Positions 18,609-28,448 are shown, counted from the stretch's first letter. The stretch is DNA of 64,000 nucleotides from Chryseobacterium defluvii (GCF_014204415.1 NZ_JACHLE010000005.1:1145-65144); one strand, 5' to 3'. A program made the numbers and translations. Notes: generated from the sequence alone by a model not told the origin.

Positions 18609-19985
18609 TTAATCTACAATTAATTTGAATGTTTTTATGATTTTCCCGTTCTGCGTCAGGTTAATAATGTACGCACTTTGAATAGAGAGCTGACTGACAT
18701 AATGGTTGGCCTTTCTGTCTATTTTATCCAGCCTTACCAATCTTCCGGATCCATCATATATAGCGACTGAAAGGTTCTCCATTGGTGGGAAAAGTATGGT
18801 AAAATTTTGTCCTTTTTTTACAGGATTAGGATATAATACAATTTTACTTAAATCAAGTGAAAGATCATTTGTACTATATTGTGTACCTAAGTTCGCATTT
18901 GTATCTGAACCTTTTTCCTTAGAAGGACTTACGGCAAAAGTGAAGTAGGTAATATCTGCTTTTTCATCGTTACTGATGAAATCCACTTTGCTGAAGGTTA
19001 CAAAATTTTCGTCTGCAGTTCCCTGAAATTTGGCAACATCCCCATTGGAACTTTTTACCAGCATCCAGTAATCAAGAGGCTTTGATCCCGGGTTTACCGT
19101 TGCTTTATTTATTCTTACTTTATAATCTGTTTTAGGGATTGCTGCTCCTATGAAATTAATTTCCCAGTTCCTTTGGAGAACATCAAGGCCACTATCTCTG
19201 TTTAAGGCCATTTCTTTATTATCATCAGACCAGATCATAAAATCATAATTATCCAGAAGTGCTTTATTTTCGGTATTGGTCCTCATAATATCATTCCTGC
19301 CGATTGTCAGGAACTGATCCGCCTGATTGGATGACTGTTTCTGATACAGCTCATTTCCGTCATCCCTTCCCAGACCTGTAGGTCTGTATTTATAGTCTTT
19401 ATGCTTCTCAGGGTCCCAGATCACTTTGCCGTCGCTGCTAAAATATTTCCCCTGATCCAAAGAGATCCCGTACTTTATGGAAAGATAGGAATGTATTTTA
19501 TTGAGTGGAAGGCCTTTTGTTCTTTTAGGAATGAAGATCATTTCATACAGATTCTGATCTTTAAACTTGATTTTAAGACTGTCTGTTTTTTCTTTCTTAG
19601 AGTCCGCCACATTCATAAATGAAAAGATACTTGGCCTTTTGCGGAGCTGAATGCTTTTGTCTTCCCCGGTACGGTAAACATTATTATTGAGAGAAATATT
19701 CTTCTCCGGATTTTCCCATATGGCATCATCTTCTCTGGAAGCATGAACGACCGTAAGGGTATGGCTTTTGTTCCGGCTGTGTTTGATATATTTTTTAAGA
19801 AGTTTGTCTTTAATACCACAATGGAAATTTAAAAGATTTTCATCTTTGCATTTCAGGGCTTCACGGGCTGTGGGATCTGTTTTTTCCCAAAGCTGGACAT
19901 CGGAACCCACTAACTGAGAGAAGGCAGGAAGAGAACACGATATAAATAAGATAGCGAGTATCTTAGCACGGAGAGATCTGTACAT
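18609..19985 (-). CDS. T9SS-secreted protein with type A sorting domain, operon A
   Basis: A 458-residue secreted protein. The start is set at the ATG at 19985; a TTG two codons upstream is less likely. The signal peptide ends near LPAFSQ (residue 24). The middle (about 145-235) has the block YLSIKYGISLDQ ... GLGRDDGNELYQKQS seen in many flavobacterial T9SS surface proteins (DUF8202-like). The C-terminal 75 residues form a type A sorting domain with YPNPVKKG near 385 and a terminal FKLIVD strand. Cargo with this domain crosses the outer membrane through T9SS. The gene ends 9 bases before the giant RHS toxin gene and leads that operon; the equivalent position in operon B is also held by a sorting-domain protein. 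Confidence 0.88.
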   Translation of the reverse strand: MYRSLRAKILAILFISCSLPAFSQLVGSDVQLWEKTDPTAREALKCKDENLLNFHCGIKDKLLKKYIKHSRNKSHTLTVVHASREDDAIWENPEKNISLNNNVYRTGEDKSIQLRKRPSIFSFMNVADSKKEKTDSLKIKFKDQNLYEMIFIPKRTKGLPLNKIHSYLSIKYGISLDQGKYFSSDGKVIWDPEKHKDYKYRPTGLGRDDGNELYQKQSSNQADQFLTIGRNDIMRTNTENKALLDNYDFMIWSDDNKEMALNRDSGLDVLQRNWEINFIGAAIPKTDYKVRINKATVNPGSKPLDYWMLVKSSNGDVAKFQGTADENFVTFSKVDFISNDEKADITYFTFAVSPSKEKGSDTNANLGTQYSTNDLSLDLSKIVLYPNPVKKGQNFTILFPPMENLSVAIYDGSGRLVRLDKIDRKANHYVSQLSIQSAYIINLTQNGKIIKTFKLIVD

Positions 19986-20255
19986 AAGCAATTAAGATTG
20001 ATGTAAAACTGAGATTAAATCGAGGACAAAAAATAATCGTTCCCGGAAAAAATTCTTATTGAAAAGAATCAGTTCCCAAGGTATAGAAAAGTATTTTAAG
20101 TACGACAAACACTGAGATAGAAGGAAGTAACTTTTTTCATGAGCTAGTTGTTTTTTTGTTTTTATGGGTAATATTAATATCGGTTTTCATGTATAATCAG
20201 GGTCTGTACCCTTATGAAAAAAATTCAACAGAGTATATTATTTATTCTTAAATAT

Positions 20256-20558
20256 TTTTATTCACCCAATAAACTTATGGCAAGATTGATCTTCATGTGA
20301 TATCATTCTTCAAAGACCCCTCAATTCTTGTTATCTCTGGCATTTGTGATATTGCTACAAACCTATTCAAAAAAAAATATATATAAAATAGGTCAAAAAA
20401 AAGTGACTATAAAAAAAACAGCTATCACCTATTAACAGGAAAAAAGATCTTGTACAAATTTATAAATCCAAACAGAAAATCCCGGAATCTGTATGACGGA
20501 TAGTATAAACCGGCTTTATGGAAATTCTTCGCCATCCTATAGTTTCATAATTTATAAT
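20256..20558 (-). repeat. Diverged upstream-region repeat, copy 2 (operon A leader)
   Basis: Homologous to copy 1 (6193-6512) and to the core in copy 3 (28064-28230). It lies 270-570 bases upstream of the operon A sorting-domain ATG. Minus-strand TAAATTTG (20455-20462) is conserved in all three copies and would serve as a -7 box, giving a leader of about 460 bases. The flanking palindrome ATTTATAAAT is also conserved. The remainder of 19986-20606 holds no gene that I can see. Confidence 0.6.
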
Positions 20559-20606
20559 ACCCGCTTTAGAAGGTCATTTATATTTCTGTTCACTTTCAAA
20601 AACAAA

Positions 20607-20634
20607 AAGGCCGGAAGAAAAATCTTCCGGCCTT
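20607..20634 (-). terminator. Terminator of toxin operon B
   Basis: Perfect 12-bp GC-rich stem, AAGGCCGGAAGA against TCTTCCGGCCTT, with a 4-base loop. On the minus strand it is followed by a T-rich tract. It lies 62 bases past the lipoprotein stop. Confidence 0.85.
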
Positions 20635-20696
20635 AACCTTAAAATTATTTTACAGTTATTCTAATTCAGGTTAAGAATACCTGCATCATTAATTAT

Positions 20697-21092
20697 TTAA
20701 TCTATTCTACTGTCTTTGATAATATCATATTTGTAGGTTTCAGTTTTGCTGGCTTTCACCATCTTTAATTCAACAGGATGGGTTGAAATCAGTTTATGAA
20801 AAGTGTGATCATTCATCCTGATCTTATATTCTTTTACTGAATTATAGAAACCGTCTGATGCTTTCATCAAATAATACTTATCCGGATCTTCGAATATGCC
20901 TGACCTGATATAAACAGTGTCATTTACATTCTCTAATCTTTCAATCAGAAACAACTTGTCATTGGCTGAGCAAAATATTTTCAGTTTTACAGGAGCCGTA
21001 TCTTCTGCCGCATAATCATGCTGGTGAGGTGCAGAAGTCGTCAGGCAACTGTACAGGCATAATAACACTAATATTAAGGTTATTTTTTTCAT
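20697..21092 (-). CDS. Putative immunity lipoprotein for RHS metallopeptidase toxin B
   Basis: A 131-residue lipoprotein. The N-terminus is a lipobox signal (LYSC, acylated Cys16), followed by CLTTSAPHQHDY. There is no early run of acidic residues of the kind that exports lipoproteins to the surface in Bacteroidota, so a periplasm-facing location is likely. The rest is unfamiliar, with strand-like segments and no catalytic motif. Its ATG overlaps the toxin stop in ATGA, so the two are translationally coupled; it is the last gene before the terminator. Same position as the immunity-like gene of operon A, hence the immunity call. If correct, toxin B would need to be neutralised in the periplasm. 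Confidence 0.6.
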   Translation of the reverse strand: MKKITLILVLLCLYSCLTTSAPHQHDYAAEDTAPVKLKIFCSANDKLFLIERLENVNDTVYIRSGIFEDPDKYYLMKASDGFYNSVKEYKIRMNDHTFHKLISTHPVELKMVKASKTETYKYDIIKDSRID

Positions 21093-24000
21093 TGTGCCAA
21101 TTTAAAAATATTGCGGTAATAAACTTCCATTCTCTGAGCCTGTGATTCCTGGTATTTATCTCCATATATGTGATAATTATATACAGGAACCCCTAAGAAA
21201 GTATCCAGAAACTGTTCATAAATCCCTCTGGCCTGGAAGACAGCCCATCCTTGCTGTAAACCCTGTATGTAATGGGTCAGTTCATGGGCTATTGTTCCTC
21301 CGTCAGTATTAGAGTTTGTGACAATATTTCTTCCCCATGTTACTTCCCTTCTACTAATTAATGATTGATAGAGTCCACCTCTTCTGAAAGCCACTTTATC
21401 TAAATCAAACCCTGCATGATCGGCTACTTCTGTTGCATATTCCAGCTGCTCTCCTTCTAATTTATAAGTTGCTCCGAAAATCCCTATCATGGCTATACTT
21501 CGCGAAGCTCCTCCATAGGCTCCGTTTCTCATTCCGGTCTTCATTCCGTCTCCAATATCTTTCCCACTCAGTGCAGCAGCTAATGTGCCGGATACGGCTC
21601 CTACCAAGGCACCGGTTCCTGCCGTATAAATCAGCTCACCTGCTGCATTGGCCAACCAGCCTCCACTCATGCCTGACCAGGCATCCATTTTAGCACCCAT
21701 AAATGCGGATACTGCTGCGCCAGCTATAGTACCCCAACCTATGCTATCCCCAAATGCCGCGCTGGTTCCCACCTGAGCGGCCACACTTGTGATCATATTC
21801 ATAGCAGTGCTCTGCCAAAACGAGCCGACCATCTGTCCCGCGACACCGCTGATTCCTCCGCTTATCGCTCCTGATATGGCCCCATATAGTACGGATGTAC
21901 CTAAACCTTTCCAATTCCAGCTTCCGTTTAATAAGGCCGGGATGGAATAAGTGACTACCGCTATGGCTGCACCAACTAAAGCTCCATATGCCATGCCTAT
22001 CAAAATAGGTATAAATGCAAGTTCACCGCTAGGGTCCGTATACATTAACGGATTGTTCATCACATATCCGAACCTGTTATAGCTCTGGGTATTGAAAGGA
22101 TCCTGAATATGATTATCCACAGACAGGAAGGTATGAAGTTTAGGATCATACATTCTTCCATTCATATGGATAAGCCCTACCTGGAAGAAATGTTCATGCC
22201 CCGTATAGCCACGCTCGATCAATAGATTAGGCGTATTTTTATTTAAATCTACTACTATACCGTCTTGCTCAAGATATACCAGATTTCCCCAAGGATCAAA
22301 ATGCCTCTTTTCCTCAACACTTCCATCCTGATTCGAAATTGCCATAATGGTACCCTGATAATCCCTGTGCAGATAATGCATTCCCTCAGAGATCTCCTCA
22401 CCCAGGAAATTAAAGTCTTTTATGTGCATCGCAGGTGCAGTATAAGGATCACCTCCGACATAAGTGATAATTCTTGTTCTTAAAGACGAAACATTTGGCC
22501 TGCCCAGCGAGTTTTTAATCAAGACTTCTACTGTTTTATCATCAGAATAATATTTATTACTCCTATAGATACCAAAGCCTGTATGATAATCATATAAGGA
22601 TGAAGACCTACTCTGATGAATATTATATTCAAACTCTGTCATTACTGTCCCGTCTTTCGAAATGGTAACCGGGCTTTTGTAGGCGTTGTACTGGATCTGC
22701 TGAAGCTGGTTTACACTATAATAATCATTTCCTTCAGAATTCAGATTAATTCCTTTTTTTCTGTACCTGTTGCCGTCCTCATATTTATAGTCCCCTACTT
22801 TACTGTTATTATCTATTCTGCCGTAAGAATCATAGGATTGGGATTGAGTGCCGTTAGGATCAGTCCAGGTAATTAACCTTTGAAGGTTATCATATTCAAA
22901 AGTTTCACTCCAGGCACCGGCTTGTATTGCATGATTGGTCCTATCTTTCAGTGTATTTAAAACAGGATCAAAATTATACAGGTTTTCCAGTATGGTATTA
23001 TTTCCATTATTATGTTTCATACTGGTTACAAAATAATCGGAATCATAGGAGTTATTAATCTCTGTTCCATTACCGAGAGCCGCACCCAAGATCTGCCCTT
23101 TCTCGTTCATATTGTTAATCTGCCATATGATAGTGCCAGAACCCACCTCTTTGATCTTTTCCAAAGCACCACATGAAGCATACATATTCTCAACGGCAAC
23201 ATTGCTGATTGTAGAGCCTACTTCGGTTTCAGTAGCTTCTACTGAGGTTCTGCCATATCCGTCATAAGTGTAGTTTTTCCTTACAATAAAGTTTCCGTTG
23301 TCTTCTCTTTTCTCTATTATACGGTGGTAATTGTCATACTTGTAGTTGAATTCATTATTTATTCCGTTAGAAGTCCCTGTTTCAGAATTCAGAAATCCAA
23401 AGCTATTATAGCTATAGTTGATATTAATATCCGTATGGTCACCTGCTACGGTTTTTTGTATCACTCTTCCATACTGATCATAGATATAATGGGTTTTTCC
23501 TTTAGGGTTTTCCTCTTTCACCATCTGCCCCCATTTATCATATTCATACATATAATCACCTCCCACGGAAGGGTCTGTCAGCTTGGTCTTTCTACCCCAT
23601 CCGTCCTGTTCTATATTTACAACATGACCCTGATAATTAGAAGACTTTAATCCTCCATTGGCAAAATAACTATAGTTTACCGTACCTCCATTATCTGTCA
23701 TTGTTATTTTATTCCCCCATGCATCACTGGTAATTGTCTGCGTTTTCTGGCCGTCAACTACGGTTACCGATAATCCGTTATATGAAGAAGATATTACTTT
23801 TCCGGTTGGCAAACTCACTTTTTTGACTCTGCCATACTCGTCAAATTCTGTTATCGTCCATCTTGTAGGTGAATTGGTAGAAAAATAAGGATCGCTTATC
23901 TTATACTCTCTATCCTGGATATCATATTCAGATCTTTTATCAAGCCATTCATTATTAAGAGTTAATACTCTTTCTAAACGTTTTCTTCCCCAGTTATCCG

Positions 24001-27000
24001 TAAAGGTCTCTTTTGTTGCCCCGGTAGGATCGGTTACTTTCAGTTTGATCCCATTGATGAAATCTCCTGCGGTTATCCATTCATAAGAATATTGCCTATA
24101 ATTATTATAGATATCTTTTTCTTTTATTTTCTTCTGCCAGCCGTCATATTCGTAAGATGTTGTCTGGTTAAGATAGTTGGTCTCCGACATTAAAAGCCCA
24201 AAAGCAGTATTGTAATTAAATACATCTTCAAACCCCAGAATATTGGTAGATTTCACAATAAATCTTCCCGAAGGGTCATACTCCATTTCTTCTGTTCTTG
24301 GGACCATGCCTGTCGTAGACAATGTCTTTTTAGTTACGTTTCCAAAAGTATCATATTCATAATCCTCGGTTATATAATCTGTTCCGTGGCCTTTTTTCTT
24401 CGATTGTGTGAGAAGATTATTGGCATACTCAAAGGTCTGCTCTGAGGAATAGGTCTCATTCCCTAACGTCCGGGTTTCTGTTTTTTTAATGGGTCTTCCA
24501 ATAAAATACTGATTGGAGGTACCGGCATAGTTGTTTTCAAACTCGAACAGGGTTGTTTTTTCACCTCCTGGAGCTGTGTCACGGGATTTTATAACATTAT
24601 TGAAACTGTCATAGATATCAAAATAAGTATTCTTGGTTACCCCTGTCAGATTATCAATTTGCTGGATCTGTGAAGGCAGATTGACGAATACTTTATTAGG
24701 CAATAAGGAAGTATTATAGGTTTTTACACTTTTTGTGATGAAACCGGAAGGGGAATTGAAATCTACATTATTATTTAAAAGATAAGACTCTGTATTGGCC
24801 CCTCTTTTTTGCGGATCCTGCTTAGTAATGGTCCACAAAGGCTGATTGAAACTTCCACCATAGACTGAGGAAGTCGCTACTCCTTTAAAGCCTAAGAAGC
24901 CCAGTCCTTCCAGATTGGTAACAGCTCCTTTATACTTATAATCCTGTATTTTCGTTTCTCCGTTAAAGCTTTTGGTTACTTTGCTTACAATCTGGGTAGA
25001 AGGAGATACATTGATATTAACATATGGATACAGCTCATTATTATCTTCTGTATAAATTCCGTTTCCATTGTCAATAAGCGGGCTGTATGTGATGGTCGTT
25101 AAGATATCATTTTCCTTTATTCTTTTTAAAGTGACATCCGTCCTGTTATCTTTTTTGAAAGAGACATATTTTATCTTGTCTCCACCGAAGAACGCATAAT
25201 CCAGATTCTGATTTACAATATTGGAATTGCTTAAGAAAATAGGCGTCCCTTTATTGGTAGCTCCGCCATATGTATAATTATTCTGCCAGGCATCAATATA
25301 AGAAGAGAAAGTCGGAAGTCCGGAGATATCACTTCCCATATTATATTTAATGCCTCCTTTATCTCTGATCGAATAATTGTCTCCGTAATGATTATAAGGA
25401 TAATTCCACTGTCCTCCCTGCGGGTAATTATAAGGAGTCAGGATATCATGGTAGAACAGGTCTGCCTTTCCGTCTCCGTTAATATCCGCAAAGGTATAAT
25501 AATACTGCTGAAGCATATAGCCGCACAATTGTCCTCCTGATCCGTCAGGATAGCATGTATTGATTACCTGAGGCTTATAATAATTGGTCCCGATGTCTCT
25601 TAAAGTTCCCGTGAAGGTTTCCCCATTGGCAATATAAAAGAACCAGTTGGTATTTGCATTTCCAGCAGGAATTACAATATCAGTTTTGCCATCCCCATTG
25701 AAATCTGCAACGTAATACGGGTTATCAGGATTTACATAACTGTTCAGCCAGCTGTCCGTAGTCTCATGAATTTTCTTTAAGGCATTATTTTCAACTGTAT
25801 AAACATATATTTTTCCGCTGTTGATAACGTAAAGGTCAGATTTCCCATCGCCGTCAAAATCACCTACATAAATTTTGGATGAAGATTTAACCACATTATT
25901 CCACCCCAGCATTAAAGGCTGCTGAACTGCACTGTTATTCGGATCTAATTTTAAAAAATAAGCATTGGACCCGTCTATGGTTGAGGTTTGGGTACAGCAA
26001 TTCGGCGGCGGACGGCTGCTGATGTCTGTGGATGTCGAAGGCTGCTCAAAACCACCGTCACAATAATAGGTATAGCTTACAGAATAAGGAAGGGACAATG
26101 CAATGATATCAGATACCCCATCCCCGTCAAAATCCCCGGAAAAGTATTTTTTAGGGATTTTTGAGTAGTACATATCGCTGCCGTTAATCACTATACATCT
26201 CTGATTATCCGCAGTAGGAAATGTAAAAGAGTTATTAAAGGTAAGATCAAGGGAATTATAGGCAGAGTTCGACACATAACTATTGATCTTGATCACTTCC
26301 TCATCGGTAACCGTAGTACTGCTGGCAACCACAGTGGAAACAGCATCCAGATTATAAAACTTCTGGTTTGGCAAAACCAATTTGGTAGAAAATATATCTG
26401 TAAATTTTTCAACATTGATCAAACTTCCAGATACATTAGAAGTAGAATTAGCCAAAAGGCTTGAATTAAACCTGTATAACTTATCTTTTGAGTTAGGATA
26501 CGTCATAAAATCTATGGAACTGTCCTTATCAAAATAACCGGACACATACTGCCAGCTGCTATTATCATAAGCCGGAGATACATTCGTTACCGTCTTGGAA
26601 TTATTGGTGATCCCGTTTTCTGTAGTATCATATTCAAAGATGATGGGCTTAATGGTTTCATTACTGCCATTATATTCCTGTATCTGTGTAAGCCTGTCGT
26701 AGTTGAGTGAGGTTGTATTATAGGTTAGCTGATACTTCCTGAAAAGCTGGCTGCCGGATAATATTTCAATCCTGTCCAGTTTCTTTGAAATAGTTTTAGC
26801 CATTCCCCCATAAAGCATTGCATTTTCCCTGCGGGATGTATCGCTGTAATAAAAATTGATCTTATTGATATTGGGAGTACCCGCAGCCGAATTTCCGCCG
26901 TATTCTATCTTATCGATCAAACCGGCCGAATAGCTGAAATTAATGGTATTATGGTTAATATCCTCAATATAGCTGATCCTCCATTCGAATTTATTGGCAC

Positions 27001-27496
27001 CGTCAAATAAATATTTTGCCACTGAACCATTAGGATAATACACCAAAAAATGGGAAGGGGTATTGGGCCAGTAAGGAACAGAAGAAACTATTTTAATATT
27101 TGAGTAATTTTCAAGCTGATATTCAGCTTCGCTGCCATATGTACCAGATTTTAAAACCAGTCTTTGCCCATCCAGGGTAAACCTGTCTTTTTCATCCATA
27201 TCCACAGGATCTATGGCACCATCATGAAATTTAGTTGATGAAACTCTGGTGATCGAAGAAAGACCATCTATATTCCAGCCCCATCCTGCACTGCCGTTTC
27301 CTCCCTGGCTGGTATAGCTTAATGAAATATTGGGCACTATGTCTTTAATACCGGGTAAAGCTTTAATGGGAACCGAATAGCCGGCCCCACCCGTTAATGA
27401 GACCGAAAAAGTACCCCCGGTCTGCCCTACCCCCTGAGCTTTAAATAACTCTACTATAAAAAAAAGAGCAATTAAAAAATATATTTTAGTTCTCAT
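21089..27496 (-). CDS. SpvB/FG-GAP/RHS polymorphic toxin with C-terminal metallopeptidase
   Basis: A 2135-residue exported protein. The signal peptide ends near LFKAQ (residue 20). An SpvB domain follows at once (about 25-250, with GGNGSAGWGWNIDG). FG-GAP motifs DFDGDGVSD, DFDGDGKSD, DFNGDGKTD and DINGDGKAD lie near 455, 545, 597 and 670. YD repeats run from about 930 to 1730, and an RHS core ends in NPLMYTDPSGE near 1815. A Gly/Ala-rich hydrophobic stretch (about 1825-2010) could insert in membranes. The tip carries HELTH (His2071, Glu2072, His2075), a zinc metallopeptidase signature in a DUF4157-like setting. There is no Hint domain and no sorting domain. The gene starts 16 bases after a small sorting-domain protein and ends overlapping a lipoprotein gene. 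Confidence 0.9.
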   Translation of the reverse strand: MRTKIYFLIALFFIVELFKAQGVGQTGGTFSVSLTGGAGYSVPIKALPGIKDIVPNISLSYTSQGGNGSAGWGWNIDGLSSITRVSSTKFHDGAIDPVDMDEKDRFTLDGQRLVLKSGTYGSEAEYQLENYSNIKIVSSVPYWPNTPSHFLVYYPNGSVAKYLFDGANKFEWRISYIEDINHNTINFSYSAGLIDKIEYGGNSAAGTPNINKINFYYSDTSRRENAMLYGGMAKTISKKLDRIEILSGSQLFRKYQLTYNTTSLNYDRLTQIQEYNGSNETIKPIIFEYDTTENGITNNSKTVTNVSPAYDNSSWQYVSGYFDKDSSIDFMTYPNSKDKLYRFNSSLLANSTSNVSGSLINVEKFTDIFSTKLVLPNQKFYNLDAVSTVVASSTTVTDEEVIKINSYVSNSAYNSLDLTFNNSFTFPTADNQRCIVINGSDMYYSKIPKKYFSGDFDGDGVSDIIALSLPYSVSYTYYCDGGFEQPSTSTDISSRPPPNCCTQTSTIDGSNAYFLKLDPNNSAVQQPLMLGWNNVVKSSSKIYVGDFDGDGKSDLYVINSGKIYVYTVENNALKKIHETTDSWLNSYVNPDNPYYVADFNGDGKTDIVIPAGNANTNWFFYIANGETFTGTLRDIGTNYYKPQVINTCYPDGSGGQLCGYMLQQYYYTFADINGDGKADLFYHDILTPYNYPQGGQWNYPYNHYGDNYSIRDKGGIKYNMGSDISGLPTFSSYIDAWQNNYTYGGATNKGTPIFLSNSNIVNQNLDYAFFGGDKIKYVSFKKDNRTDVTLKRIKENDILTTITYSPLIDNGNGIYTEDNNELYPYVNINVSPSTQIVSKVTKSFNGETKIQDYKYKGAVTNLEGLGFLGFKGVATSSVYGGSFNQPLWTITKQDPQKRGANTESYLLNNNVDFNSPSGFITKSVKTYNTSLLPNKVFVNLPSQIQQIDNLTGVTKNTYFDIYDSFNNVIKSRDTAPGGEKTTLFEFENNYAGTSNQYFIGRPIKKTETRTLGNETYSSEQTFEYANNLLTQSKKKGHGTDYITEDYEYDTFGNVTKKTLSTTGMVPRTEEMEYDPSGRFIVKSTNILGFEDVFNYNTAFGLLMSETNYLNQTTSYEYDGWQKKIKEKDIYNNYRQYSYEWITAGDFINGIKLKVTDPTGATKETFTDNWGRKRLERVLTLNNEWLDKRSEYDIQDREYKISDPYFSTNSPTRWTITEFDEYGRVKKVSLPTGKVISSSYNGLSVTVVDGQKTQTITSDAWGNKITMTDNGGTVNYSYFANGGLKSSNYQGHVVNIEQDGWGRKTKLTDPSVGGDYMYEYDKWGQMVKEENPKGKTHYIYDQYGRVIQKTVAGDHTDININYSYNSFGFLNSETGTSNGINNEFNYKYDNYHRIIEKREDNGNFIVRKNYTYDGYGRTSVEATETEVGSTISNVAVENMYASCGALEKIKEVGSGTIIWQINNMNEKGQILGAALGNGTEINNSYDSDYFVTSMKHNNGNNTILENLYNFDPVLNTLKDRTNHAIQAGAWSETFEYDNLQRLITWTDPNGTQSQSYDSYGRIDNNSKVGDYKYEDGNRYRKKGINLNSEGNDYYSVNQLQQIQYNAYKSPVTISKDGTVMTEFEYNIHQSRSSSLYDYHTGFGIYRSNKYYSDDKTVEVLIKNSLGRPNVSSLRTRIITYVGGDPYTAPAMHIKDFNFLGEEISEGMHYLHRDYQGTIMAISNQDGSVEEKRHFDPWGNLVYLEQDGIVVDLNKNTPNLLIERGYTGHEHFFQVGLIHMNGRMYDPKLHTFLSVDNHIQDPFNTQSYNRFGYVMNNPLMYTDPSGELAFIPILIGMAYGALVGAAIAVVTYSIPALLNGSWNWKGLGTSVLYGAISGAISGGISGVAGQMVGSFWQSTAMNMITSVAAQVGTSAAFGDSIGWGTIAGAAVSAFMGAKMDAWSGMSGGWLANAAGELIYTAGTGALVGAVSGTLAAALSGKDIGDGMKTGMRNGAYGGASRSIAMIGIFGATYKLEGEQLEYATEVADHAGFDLDKVAFRRGGLYQSLISRREVTWGRNIVTNSNTDGGTIAHELTHYIQGLQQGWAVFQARGIYEQFLDTFLGVPVYNYHIYGDKYQESQAQRMEVYYRNIFKLAQ

Positions 27497-27512
27497 ATTT
27501 TAGTATTTGTGA

Positions 27513-27950
27513 TTAGTGCTTTAAAACTTTATAGGTAAGCTTTTCGCCTGTGTTCAGATGAAAAATGACCACATACATTCCTACCGGCTGGGAGGACAGA
27601 TCTAAAGTCACCCTATGCTCCCCTTTTTTGAATGGGATTTCCCTGTATTGGGTGAAATTATAAGAAACATACTCTATTTTTTGGATCATATCCCCCAATT
27701 CGGGAGACCAGGTAAGATTCACCTTGTCTTTCGTAGGGTTAGGATATACCTTTGCCTGATAAGCAGGGGGTGGAAATTCTTCCTTACTTATTAAATCTGC
27801 TTTATTAGTGGCTGTTTTGCTATAGGGAGCACATGAAGCACAATACTGCCTGACCACCTGATTTCCACCGGAATCATATTCAAAGGAAAGTGTCTGAGAA
27901 GCCAAACCCTGAAATATTATCACCGGAAATACGTATAAGACTTTTTTCAT
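27513..27950 (-). CDS. Small T9SS sorting-domain protein, operon B
   Basis: A 145-residue secreted protein. The signal peptide ends near GLASQ (residue 19). A short piece, LSFEYDSGGNQVVRQY, resembles a single YD repeat and is followed by a CxxC pair. From about residue 66 the protein is a type A T9SS sorting domain: KVYPNPTKDKV, then GMYVVIFHLNTG, ending in YKVLKH. It is thus little more than a signal peptide, one YD-like turn and an export tag. Sixteen bases separate it from the RHS metallopeptidase toxin, which lacks a sorting domain. An adaptor or escort role is inferred. Confidence 0.85.
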   Translation of the reverse strand: MKKVLYVFPVIIFQGLASQTLSFEYDSGGNQVVRQYCASCAPYSKTATNKADLISKEEFPPPAYQAKVYPNPTKDKVNLTWSPELGDMIQKIEYVSYNFTQYREIPFKKGEHRVTLDLSSQPVGMYVVIFHLNTGEKLTYKVLKH

Positions 27951-28063
27951 AGCTTTTCTTGTTTTAGGTATTATAAATTATTTAACTGTGCACTAGCTTT
28001 CTATTATAAATATTTTTAATTCGTCTGACAGGTTTACTGAAATATTGCTTTTCAGTGCTAACA

Positions 28064-28230
28064 TTATTTAAAGACCCCAACTCTATTAATTCCCATACCC
28101 GGGATACAATACAAACTTATTTAAAAAAAATACTTAAGAAAACAGGTCAAAAAAAGTGACTATGAAAAAACCCGCTATCGTGTATGAGCAGGCGAAAAGA
28201 TATTATACAAATTTATAAATCCAAATAGAT
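28064..28230 (-). repeat. Diverged upstream-region repeat, copy 3 (operon B leader)
   Basis: Core of the repeat also found at 6193-6512 and 20256-20558: AAAGACCCC, the A-rich tract with AGGTCAAAAAAAGTGACTAT, and TACAAATTTATAAATCCAAA. It lies 115-280 bases upstream of the operon B sorting-domain ATG. The minus-strand TAAATTTG box is kept. Confidence 0.6.
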
Positions 28231-28263
28231 TTAGAAACCTATTTACATTTTTTCATCACGTTC

Positions 28264-28302
28264 AAAAACAAAAAACCTCACTGGTTTCAGTGAGATTTTT
28301 TA
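28264..28302 (-). terminator. Terminator carried with the SH3 gene remnant
   Basis: Stem CTCACTG against CAGTGAG (28277-28294), with A and T runs on either side. The same hairpin, with nearly the same flanks, ends the intact SH3-domain gene at 40843-40860. Confidence 0.75.
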
Positions 28303-28316
28303 TATAATGAATGTGA

Positions 28317-28448
28317 TTATTTTATTTTAAAACCGTACCCGTTCCAAAGATAAGTTCTGGAAGAACGCTTCACTTTCTCTTTGTCATTTTCATCTTTCTC
28401 CATTTCTTCTGTCTTCCAGATAAAAGCATTGGAAATTCCGCCTTTATT
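28317..28448 (-). pseudogene. 3' remnant of an SH3-domain protein gene
   Basis: The minus strand encodes about 44 C-terminal residues, ending KRSSRTYLWNGYGFKIK before TAA. They match the last residues of the intact SH3-domain protein at 40883-41719. Nucleotide similarity is roughly 90 percent by eye, extends through the terminator, and stops sharply after CGCCTTTAT near 28448. No start or upstream part remains. The two copies have the same orientation and flank a 12.4-kb region. Confidence 0.8.
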
